From Fasciolopsis buskii (taxonomy: Eukaryota > Platyhelminthes > Trematoda > Plagiorchiida > Fasciolidae): a stretch of DNA of 64,000 nucleotides. The position numbers and the translations under genes are program-made. Under the pieces are notes generated by a model that was given only the letters and a program-made list of their open reading frames with translations, made no database searches and was not told where the DNA came from. Each line of letters starts with the position of its first letter. Positions within the stretch are counted from its first letter, which is position 1. Below, one piece after another: positions 25,612 to 34,350 of the stretch. Location: positions 1 to 64,000 of the forward strand of contig LUCM01007453.1 of the NCBI GenBank assembly GCA_008360955.1, in the 5' to 3' direction.

Positions 25612-25833
25612 GTCGATCGTGTTGCTTTCATCCACCGAATGTGAATAGAGTAAAAAAGCGCTTCTGTGCAGTTGGAGTGTATTCCGGATGTTGGTTACCA
25701 CGGCAGTCTTTTTTACCGTTCCTATAGGTCCACCCTCTGCTCACCATCTATATTCATTCTGTCGTCACATGCAACAGTGGGAGCAAGGTGGCATTTAATG
25801 GATTTGGTCTTCTATTTAACGCTGAACGCTGAT
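25612..25833 (+). repeat. Direct repeat copy 2 (about 200 bp)
   Basis: Partner of 23940-24170 in the same orientation, with starts about 1.67 kb apart. Either the terminal repeats of a small non-autonomous element or two insertions of one dispersed repeat. Confidence 0.55.
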
Positions 25834-26205
25834 GACGATGACGATGGTCGTTTTATAAGAGAATGGAATGGAATTGGTGGGATAACTGTTTCTCCTTGCT
25901 TACCCGTAGCTTCCGGATCGTTGTGATGAAAACAAACAACGACTGTCTGCGCCTAGAACTTTGATGTTGCGATAGTCGGCACCACATAGTTCCACTGCGG
26001 ATAAAAGGGGATATATATATATGTATATGTATATAATGCATAGCACAAATCTGCACTGATTGTGCCAGCGGAATCACGTAGGAGAGCGGAAACAACCAGC
26101 GAAGAAGAGGAGAGAAGCAATGTGCGGAGTCACCCACATTTTAGTTCTTCCTTCCCCCATCTCTTTCTCTTCTGCTATTCATCGAGATTCATTATTTCTA
26201 TGTGA

Positions 26206-26680
26206 GCTTGACACTACCCGATGGCCCAGACCAAATTAGGGGTTCACTCGGAGTCACTGACCAAACCATTTAACCCCCAAAACAGTAGGACCATCTAAGA
26301 GTGATGCAACCTACTGCAAACCGGTGGGTGAAATACCAGTTCTTACGCACTTTGGGTTGAACATCTTGAATACTCAGTACCCTCATTCACGATGGATGAT
26401 GATGAGTTCAATCACCTCCTTTGGACTGATTGCAAATGCTGACTCAGCCCTGGGAGTGTGCCGGCGTCGTCCTCACAATTTGCGGAACAAGAAATACACA
26501 CTTGATCGTGCTGGACGCTCCTGCTTATGAACTGAGCAATCAGTCGCCGGTTCCCAATGGGTTACGTGGCTCTTAGATCGTCCTACTGTTCTGAGGGTTA
26601 CATCGTTTGGTCAAAGACTCGGAGTGCGGTTCCCTAAGTGAACCGTCTAATTCGGTCTGGAAGTTTGGGTAGTATAAAGC
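26206..26680. mobile_element. Foldback / MITE-like element with long inverted repeats
   Basis: The left arm (26206-26330) and right arm (26541-26680) are imperfect reverse complements. Shared blocks in the same order include actaccc, ccagacc.aatta, ggttcact, tgaccaaac, cagtagga.gatctaagag (written from the right arm) and aaccgg. The right arm has about 15 extra bases near 26630. The 210-bp centre has no transposase motif. This is the layout of a non-autonomous DNA transposon or a foldback element. Target-site duplications could not be fixed by eye. Confidence 0.65.
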
Positions 26681-27370
26681 CCACAGGGGAATCCTGGGTT
26701 CCGATGGAGAACCGACTATATGGAGGTAGAGCATAGATGGACTGTCATATGAGTAAAAAACCTTTTCTTTTTCTATCTTCGTTGTTCTCTTCCTTCTATG
26801 GTTTCAGTGCTACATGGTATTTGTACAGATTTGTGTAATGCATTCATATATGTACCCTGCATATACGTACACTTAAGGATCAAGCTAAAAATGAAATTTG
26901 AATTCCTCCACGAATTTTCCATTTTGGCGGTAAATAGCGTGGTACTATAACCTCATTGTTCCTTGACTCAACGTGTTGAATCTCAGATAAAGGCTGTGCT
27001 CTCCAGCGTCTCCATTGAAAAGTCCATTACCCTCAAAGGAGTGAGGATTTCCTACCCATTAAGCGGTCTCTGCTTGTTCTTAGACGATGAGCTAGCATAT
27101 CTACCCTAAATTTTCGTCCTCTAATTTTTTCCACGTAAGACAGCAATTAACCTGATAAAGGCTTCTAGTTTTTTGATACTGATCGACGGCATGCCTAATT
27201 ACTTAGACTGTTATCATATAGGTACCAAAAAATTGAACTTTCTCAGCGTTTAATCTGTAGAATGTTAAATGTGTTTGGCAAATCTTCAAAATTATCTTGA
27301 TGTTTCCTTCCAACTGGTGTCAGCGCTTGTGTATCCTTCAACGTCCTCGGTTCCCTACCTTTTATTTTTT
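26681..27370. other. Region upstream of the NEDD1-like gene
   Basis: No separate gene found. It would hold the promoter and any 5' exon of the NEDD1-like gene. AT-rich, without an unambiguous TATA or initiator that I could defend. Confidence 0.3.
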
Positions 27371-27372
27371 AG
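27350..27372 (+). promoter_or_regulatory. Candidate 3' splice-acceptor site
   Basis: A pyrimidine tract ending in a run of T is followed by AG at 27371-27372, 20 bases before the preferred ATG at 27393. It may accept a 5' UTR exon or, as flatworms trans-splice many mRNAs, a spliced leader. The sequence alone does not decide between them. Confidence 0.5.
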
Positions 27373-27392
27373 CCTCGAATCAAACAGACATC

Positions 27393-29237
27393 ATGTACTT
27401 GGCAGTGAGCGATGGGAAAACAGTTGACATTTGGGATATGGAGCCCATCAACGAGACTGGACTTCCATCCGTGAAGGACGTAATCTCCGAGGCTACTTCA
27501 CCCATTTTTTCTTACGATCCACGATCTGATGATCTTGACTGTGTACGCCAGATGGGATGGAATCCGCGGACCTGTAAATTATTCTGTCTGAACCATTCGG
27601 GTAAGCAGGTGCATATTCAACGCATCGCACCGGGTCACAAGGAGCGATCCGTCGGAGAGATACATGAATTAATCAAGGTCGGAGTGAACGGACAGAAAGA
27701 TCATTTAGGCGATCCATTGACCTGTTTTGCTTTTCCGTTGAGAGTTGGACACTATTTTGCTGCCGGACGAGCCAGTGGCGATGTAGTGGTTCATGCGTAT
27801 AATAAGCAGTTTGTTCCACGTTCACACTTTAACTTGGATGCAATATCAGCTATTGAAGATAAAACAGATCGGAAACCGATCGTTCCCACCTGCATCACCT
27901 GGGCACTTCAAGACAAATTGCTGGTGGTAGGCACGGAGGGAGGTGATTTATATGCAACACTAGCAACAGCCGGTCGAGAAGTTGGCTTTCAAGCACCAAT
28001 TCGTCTGACTCAGCCTGGTTTGATTACAAAACCATCCATGTGTGCGACACTAAAAACCTCACAGTCGGATAGTAGTTTAGTTGCTGCTGGTTACACCAGC
28101 GGAACGGTGGTGATTTGGCGGCTAGATTGGCCACTTTCTGAGAATACCGCCCATAATTTATCTGTTTGTCTTCTTCCTGTGCCTTCGCCGTTGCTGCCAC
28201 TGTTCAACCAGTCAGTTAGCATTGCTTTCCCTGCTCTAACCACACAGCTTCTGATTACAGCAGGAGCCCCTGATTTGTGTGCAAGAGTTTGGCATTGGGA
28301 CAAGTCGTCAGATTCGCTTTGTTCATCGCGAACTTCGTCCCATCAGACGACACCGTTTCACACACTAGAACCGTCAAATGAAAAAGCAGGTTTTCTTGTA
28401 GTGGACCTTGCCTTAGATTCGTTTACCCTGGCTGCAGGACGTATGGATGGTGAGGTATGGTTGTACGACCTACGTGCTCTTCCCGCTCCCAGACGGCGGC
28501 TCACCAATTTTAAAACGCCCGTTATTCACCTGGCTTTTGCACTCAGTCTTCAGTCACACGATGAAGTTCGCTTTAAGGATAGTGTGGTCATTGATCGTAG
28601 TTTGCGTCCGTTCGGTCTGAGCTCAGCTTCTGACGAAAACGCTATTACGTCCATCTTACCGACTGCCACTCCAGTTGGTGAACGTTTTGCCCTCTCTGAT
28701 GTCACTTCTCGCTCTAATTCACCCATGAAATCATCCAGAGACTGCCAGTGGAACGATGTTTTTCACGATCTGTCAGTACCAGAACTATCTTTGCATTCAT
28801 CTGAGGCCAGTCACTCAGGATGTGGTTCGGTTCTAGCTCTACTAAGCCCGTCCATTCTGACACAGGTTACCGTTTCATCCGTAGGTGCAGCTGGTCACGA
28901 ACCGGATCCAGCGGAACCGAATTTCGGACACTCAAATCAAACCCCGTCTGTTTCCACTGCTTTTGCCCCCGTCCGTCTCGCCAGAACCGCAAAGACTAGC
29001 AATTCACCGATTCCGGAGTTATTAGTTAATGGTTCATTGGATCGTCGTGTAGCTGACCTGGAATCAAGTTTGTGTTCACAGTTGAATGCGAACCAATCTG
29101 AATTGTTGTTTTACTTCTCACGGCTTGAACACGCAGTGCAACAAATGCGTAGTCATTTCGATGAGGCCCTAACCCGGCTGCATCGAGAAAACGAAGAACT
29201 AAAACGACAAATGCGGAGACTTGCTTGCCTTTATTAA
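27393..29237 (+). CDS. NEDD1: NEDD1-like WD40 protein, gamma-tubulin ring complex anchor
   Basis: A 614-residue ORF with no break. In animals NEDD1 recruits the gamma-tubulin ring complex to centrosomes and spindles through its C-terminus, with a WD40 propeller for targeting. The N-terminus MYLAVSDGKTVDIWDMEP aligns with the start of NEDD1 (SSGDDIKIWDASS), which is why I chose this ATG over the in-frame one at 27297. The earlier one would lie before the splice acceptor. WD-type strands are visible at about residues 8-16 (VDIWD), 120-135 (ASGDVVVHAY), 230-245 (SGTVVIWRLDW), 292-302 (LCARVWHW) and 347-382 (GEVWLYDLRALPAP, then IHLAF; very like the vertebrate motif YQYDLRMLKSP). Residues about 383-545 are a Ser/Pro-rich linker. 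Residues 548-614 form an amphipathic coiled helix (YFSRLEHAVQQMRSHF, HRENEELKRQMRRL) like the gamma-tubulin-binding tail. Length is near that of human NEDD1 (about 660). It is intronless here, and no poly-A tract follows the stop, which argues against a recent retrocopy. Confidence 0.8.
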   Translation: MYLAVSDGKTVDIWDMEPINETGLPSVKDVISEATSPIFSYDPRSDDLDCVRQMGWNPRTCKLFCLNHSGKQVHIQRIAPGHKERSVGEIHELIKVGVNGQKDHLGDPLTCFAFPLRVGHYFAAGRASGDVVVHAYNKQFVPRSHFNLDAISAIEDKTDRKPIVPTCITWALQDKLLVVGTEGGDLYATLATAGREVGFQAPIRLTQPGLITKPSMCATLKTSQSDSSLVAAGYTSGTVVIWRLDWPLSENTAHNLSVCLLPVPSPLLPLFNQSVSIAFPALTTQLLITAGAPDLCARVWHWDKSSDSLCSSRTSSHQTTPFHTLEPSNEKAGFLVVDLALDSFTLAAGRMDGEVWLYDLRALPAPRRRLTNFKTPVIHLAFALSLQSHDEVRFKDSVVIDRSLRPFGLSSASDENAITSILPTATPVGERFALSDVTSRSNSPMKSSRDCQWNDVFHDLSVPELSLHSSEASHSGCGSVLALLSPSILTQVTVSSVGAAGHEPDPAEPNFGHSNQTPSVSTAFAPVRLARTAKTSNSPIPELLVNGSLDRRVADLESSLCSQLNANQSELLFYFSRLEHAVQQMRSHFDEALTRLHRENEELKRQMRRLACLY

Positions 29238-29261
29238 CTATATTTTTAAGTTATTTCTTTT

Positions 29262-29670
29262 TATAAATATGACCAAGATCCTTCCCCTGTATTTCACATC
29301 CGCTGTATTCTGATTGATCTGTGAAATGTTTTCTCTTGTAATTTGTTCTCAGTGAGTGTCTATGAGTCGTATTCTGCACAGAAAGCTACGCGTTTTAGCA
29401 TTGATCATTACAGGTAACCTAGTTTAGGTTGTCTGCAGGGATTCAACTATGACACCAAAGTTCCTGACTTCTGTGTAGGCTGATGAAGAAGAGCTGGGTG
29501 GTTGTGGTTTACCTCTATTGCTTTGTTCGAAAAGATTTTTTTGGTCAATACTATCGTTTTTCAATCGAGAGTGCCGTGTTTAATGATAGTTAACGCAAAA
29601 CCGTCATTTTCCGAATCTTCTAGTGTTACATGGATCATCGACAGATGCTAGCTCACTTTTTATGAATAAA
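29262..29670 (+). terminator. Candidate polyadenylation signals of the NEDD1-like gene
   Basis: The variant hexamer TATAAA at 29262-29267 and a canonical AATAAA at 29665-29670 lie downstream of the stop codon. Which is used cannot be told from sequence. Confidence 0.35.
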
Positions 29671-29867
29671 TAGGTTTTTCATATCAGCTAGACTGGCGTG
29701 GACTCGCGTCGAATGCCCTTACTACTGTCTTCATATAAACAATCCCTTCTAAGCGTGACACTATTTGACCGGTAGTGATATAGTAGTAGTAAGGTCGGTC
29801 AATGGTTTCGCGGGTATATACTTATATATATGTTAGAGATTAGAAAGCGAACACTGAGTTATAACGT

Positions 29868-29907
29868 CTATTGTGACGTTTCGATCCAAACTAGGACTCG
29901 TCAAACG

Positions 29908-29943
<36 letters not shown>

Positions 29944-30020
29944 CAGAATCTAGTTTGTAGCGTCAGGATTGTGCATGGAAGGTCTTCGTCAAAGAGTCAA
30001 CATAAGAACCACAACTATGA
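29868..30020 (-). mobile_element. TA-tailed hammerhead repeat, copy 1
   Basis: On the minus strand it reads tgactctttgacgaagacc, ttccatgcacaatcctgacg and gattctggtga, then a TA run and a hammerhead-like core. The first blocks match the copies at 38.4 kb and 53.85 kb. The core near 29880-29905 has TGACGAG, a GTCC...GGATC stem and GAAAC, but C3 of the ribozyme is T and helix II carries an extra T. It is probably inactive. Confidence 0.55.
29909..29941. repeat. TA microsatellite
   Basis: About 16 AT units inside hammerhead-repeat copy 1. Confidence 0.95.
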
Positions 30021-31240
30021 TTTGTTGATAATTCTTTGCCATTTGGGCTGATTCAATTTTAGGGAATAGGGCAGAATGTGAGTAGTATCTGGATGAGTAA
30101 ACAAAACCTTGGGAAAGGCGACCCAAGGTAGCCAAAACGTTGGTCAGTTACACATTTTACCGATAATGCTGTGTTACCTACTTTTGAGCACCTGCTTGCA
30201 TGAAAGTTACACGACGATTTTGGTGCACCCTAAGTTGTTTGTTAGTTAGATTGGAGTGTGAATGCCTTCGAAGGAAGGGACCGCATGACGGCAAGTCATA
30301 AAGAATCTCAGTTTCATGGAGTATCTAAATCCACTGACTTTACGAACGTGGAGATTCTGGGTAGGGTTTGATAAAGTTGGAAAAGTGTGTGTATCAAACA
30401 CCACTCATCAATGGTTGATGATATTGATCTCCCGCAATGGTTCGTAGCGGTATGAGCAGAGAGACTAGTTTACAATATTTTCACCAGTGTTTTTTCATGA
30501 ATTCACAACGCTACTAAGAGTAAGGACTTGATGCTCGTTGTGAAGCGGATCTCCCATTGGTAGTAGCCTTTAACTCTCCCTCTAACTAACTATTCAGGAA
30601 GCAGTTACATTGTAGTTCATTTTTGTAATAGATTTTTGCTGATTGCTAGCACATCTAGAGAGTGTATTCACAGATGCAGTCAGCAGCTGCTTTATGGCGT
30701 TTTGTCTCAAACCAACATGATTAATTAGCTCATGGGATACCGGAAAGTTTTGTAACCTGTAAACGACCGAATAATTCCTGTCGTGAGGCACCATTTACTT
30801 TATTAATCGTTCTATATTAACTGGAGTGAATACGTATTGCGCAAGTGATCGTGGGTTCACATGTTTTTTTAAACTGAGGTGGCGTTTTTGTCAGGGTTGC
30901 TTTTGGAAGCATCGCAACATCTGCTGTCAAAGCTGTTATTTAAAATACGAAACTCGTAATAGAAATCATACTGTTATGGATTTAGCGGAATTGCGTGCTT
31001 TAAATCCAGTATCAGTGATGCTGCTCTTTTATAACCAAGATAGTGAATGGTTTTCAGCCTATTGAAGTAACCCACTTGGCATAACCCTTTTAAATGCAGA
31101 CGTATCGGTGCTGTTATGCCAAATGCACCATTTTGCGAATGGAATAGGAGGGTGAGTTTGCTAACTGGTGCAGTAAAATGAGAGTTGGGTAGGTTCGTGG
31201 AGAGAAAAGATCAAGTAATGGCCGGAAGGTCGGTGGGTAG
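30021..31240. other. Unassigned intergenic DNA
   Basis: No gene or named repeat. Short ORFs at minus 30594-30794 and plus 30826-31065 show no known motif. Confidence 0.35.
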
Positions 31241-31244
31241 ATAC

Positions 31245-31396
31245 TACTTAAAATGTCTATATATACATGTGTATCTTCTGAGGCATTCTGCCCTTGTTCC
31301 TAAGGTTGAATCAGCCCAACTGAGAAAGACTTACCAACGAATCACATCGTGTTACTTCCATCGACTCTTCGACGCTGGGCTTCGATGCGCATTCCT

Positions 31397-31454
<58 letters not shown>
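31245..31454 (+). mobile_element. TA-tailed hammerhead-family repeat, copy 2 (no ribozyme)
   Basis: It matches copy 6 (53.7 kb) through tatatacat.tgtat, ggc.ttctgccct.gttccta, tcagcccaactga, ccaacgaatc and gactcttcgacg, and ends in a 55-bp TA run at 31400-31454. The ribozyme part is not present upstream, so the copy is 5' truncated. The TA end abuts the minus-strand RTE fragment, so it probably inserted into or beside it. Confidence 0.65.
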
Positions 31455-31455
<1 letters not shown>

Positions 31456-31458
<3 letters not shown>

Positions 31459-32600
31459 CTACTGCTGAGGACATCAAAGGGCTAGAGAAGTTGCCCATAA
31501 ACCATCACCCTATTCGAGTTCTGTCGATTAAGAGCCTTCAGAATGGGAACGTATTTCTCGGGTTCTCCGTTCATCACAGGTTCCCAGGGCTGATCCGTCG
31601 ATAGAATCAAAGGCAGATCTGATATGCAAGAACACAACGATGGTCGGCCTTTGGTAAACGTGACGATGTTCGAGAATTAGCGGAGGGTCGAGATCTGATT
31701 CGTGCAAACACGGCCAGGGTGAAATCCGACTTGTTGTTCACGACATTGGAATCCGCGCAACGGAGAAAGTCTGCGGAAGACAACGGGCACTAGGAGTTTC
31801 GGAACAACAAGGATCACACTGATTTCTCGGTCGTTCATACGCATTGTGCAGCCACCTTTAAAAATAGGAACGGCCACCGATTCACCCCAAGATGCAAGGG
31901 CCTCTTCTCCAAATTTCTGAGAACAAGGATGTCAGCGAACTCACTAGAATGAACGTTCCATATTTAAGAAGAGCAGGAGGGTACCATCTGGTTCGTATGC
32001 TTTGTGTCGTTTGAGAGTTTGGAGTTCTCTTAGAATTTCTTCTTCGGTCGATGGACCGTCTGATACTGACCACAGAAAAAGTATAGAGGTACTGGATGAA
32101 GTGGAAACTACCGGTTCCCAGTCAGATTGAGAGTGGAAGTGTTCTGCCCAGCGGTTCAGTCTACGTGACAAGCGGGTTACTGGTGTTCTATCGTCTTTGT
32201 GAATCGTTTCGCTGACACCTGATTTTCGCTGTCCACTGGCGCGAATGGGCTGAAAAAGCCTTCTGGATTTGTCAGAAGCGAAACCTGCTTTTATCTCGAT
32301 GGTACGTTCTGACCATTGTGTCCCACGATGGGTACGCTCTTCAGATGCGATCGGTGTGCTTTTCTTATGTCTTGCATCAGTGGGGATTGGTCGACGATTA
32401 GCAAGTAATGACAAAAACTTCAAGGAAATCCAACTCCTGTATTAATGGTGGGCAGTACCACAATTGGCCATGCTAGATTTTAGTATGACTTCCAGGTATC
32501 CGTCAATATCAGGTGGATTAGTGAACTCCATTGTTTGTCCCAACATAGTCTGATAGGGATCTAGCACTAGGGCGTCACTCAGATTGTTGGTATTTTGATG
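31456..32600 (-). mobile_element. RTE-like LINE, pre-RT and early RT part
   Basis: Minus-strand frames read SRRLFQPIRASGQRKSGVSE, LNRWAEHF, PSTEEEILRELQTLKRHKAY and EPDG (32423-31950). RT block 1 follows as VPIFKGG, then QQVGFHPGRVCTNQISTLR (31877-31680), matching 'EQQAGFRPGRGC.DQI.TLR'. RT motif A reads IVVFLHIRSAFDSID (about 31640-31600). Stops and frame changes separate the blocks. This wording is characteristic of the RTE-like elements common in flukes. It is dead, and motif B onwards is lost where hammerhead-repeat copy 2 begins. Confidence 0.75.
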
Positions 32601-32636
32601 AGGATGGCTGAAGCGTGCCGAGCCCTTTTATCGTGA

Positions 32637-32818
32637 CCGGCGGTGGCCAAGCGGATAAGGTCGCGACGTTTGGACGCGAAGGTTGCGGGTTCGAATCCTC
32701 CCACCGTCAGTCAACTTCCCCACTCGGCAGCCTTCTGTTGGCCGCGGCCCCCTTCCTGAGAATTGATGTACATTGGCGTTTTATTGATAAGGGAAGTAAA
32801 AGGCAAAAGATAAAAAGA
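32637..32818 (+). mobile_element. tRNA-derived SINE (family 1)
   Basis: The head carries an A-box-like TGGCCAAGCGG (32644-32654) and a perfect B-box GGTTCGAATCC (about 32688-32698), with tRNA-like spacing. A 7-bp pairing gcggtgg/ccaccgt flanks them. The body reads cccactcggcagccttctg then gccgcggccc, and the 3' end is A-rich (aagtaaaaggcaaaagataa). Pol III promoters of this type drive SINE transcription. Two longer matches and one tail occur elsewhere in the window. Confidence 0.8.
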
Positions 32819-33329
32819 TGGTTAGCTTGTTTTCCGGTTTGCATGAGCATACGTGCACTAAAGATAACCAGTTTGAATCGCATGCAGGCGGGAGAAAAGT
32901 GGATTTACCAATGCGATTTATTGCGGTGGCCTTAGAGGAGAAGGTTCTGTCGGGAATCTGGTCGCAGCCGGTTCCGAGATTGGTGCATCTTCTCTGTGGT
33001 AGGATGTCGCAGCTTCCAAACAAAACGGCTTGGGAGGAACAGAGAATCGTGATAAGTTCCGAATGAGGTGGTGAGTGGGGACGTGATCTTGTGATGATGG
33101 AAGCGCGTAAGCGTTCATGAAACGGGGTGAGCTGGTGACGAGCACTGGTTCAGTTGATAGATTGTCCAGACCAAAGAAGACGGATTTCTTAGGGATCCAG
33201 AGACCGGAGCCTTTGGATTTCCACAACTTAACCCACAAAGAAGCAGGACGAAATACGGGATCCGTGGCCTACTTAGAGACGATGACTAATTAATCAATTC
33301 ATACACCCTTCAGATGAGGTCAGAAATCT

Positions 33330-34350
33330 TGAGTATCCAGTTCACCCTTTTGCCACAGTTGCAGGTGAGCATACGAATGCAAGCTTCGCAGGCTGATCAT
33401 GCTTCGTTTGGAATCAAGGTTACACCACCTCCTACAGACTGATTATCAAGAATCAGTCAACCTGGTGAAGAACACCAGGTTGTCTTTTCTCTCACGAGTA
33501 GCGGTGTTCGTCAAGGTTGTCCCGCTTCAATTTTTTTTCCAGCTTAGTTATTGAGATGGTTATGAAGTCAGCCCCATCCTCCTGTAAGAATAGTGAGATT
33601 GATATTTTACTCAGACGGGAACCTGGCTGACTTAGAAAATGCGGACAGTGTTGTACTACTAAGTGGAAATTCCAGTAAGTCGCTAGTTCTTATCGATTGT
33701 CTGGACGATAGTGTAGATGTGTTTGGTATGCGTTTTGCAGGAGTGCATTGGATCGAAGCCGAACCTTGTTCTTGCGGGTGAGCAACTATATGAGATGGGC
33801 AGGTTTAGTTATTTGCGTAGTTGTATCTCACCTGGCGGTAGTATATCAAATCAAGTGTCTTCGCGCATGCAAAAGGCTCGGTCGGTATTTGGTAGTTTGA
33901 GGCATCTGTAACTTCGTCGTGTCATCCGGTTATCGATCGAAGGTCGACTATGCGCAGCAGCAGTGTGGTTGATATCGCTCCACGGCTCCGAAACATGGCC
34001 GCGGAGAACAGAAGACTTTTGATGTTTGAACACCGTTATGTTCGTAGTGTTGGTAGAATATAGGTGTAAGTCAGCAATTAGACGCAAGATACTGGGTCCT
34101 ATGTTTCAGTCTTTAGAACACACTAAATTTGAATTGGTTAGGTTAGTTGTGATGTTTTTCTCAAGCGCACGGAACGGCTGCCTCTTTGCGCGCTGTTGTG
34201 CGAGCAGGTAATGGTTGGAGGATGGTTTGTGGCGGCCAGTCGACGACCTGTTACGTGAGCTTCAGCAGACTGGCTCGTGCAGGTGCGGCTCGTCCATCGG
34301 GTTCAGGTCCGAGAGATCCCCCGAAGCGAATGTTCATTGCCGCAGCCGGT
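33330..34350 (+). mobile_element. RTE-like LINE, RT motif B to C-terminus
   Basis: Plus-strand frames read TSSGVRQGCPAS (about 33500; motif B), DLADLENADSVVLLSGN (33610-33670), DWIGSKPN-like and LAGEQLYEMGRFSYLRS, then CISPGGSISNQVSSRMQKAR (33760-33890). After frame changes come GNGWRMVCGGQSTT and SGPRDPPK (34200-34330), matching the RTE tail 'GW+..RGGQ.TTW ... GPRDPP'. It is opposite in strand to the RTE piece at 31.46-32.6 kb, so it is either a second copy or the product of an inversion. It is full of stops. Confidence 0.75.

Noticed and set aside
28091..28303. Minus ORF inside the NEDD1-like gene
   Set aside because: It is an antisense shadow of the conserved coding frame.
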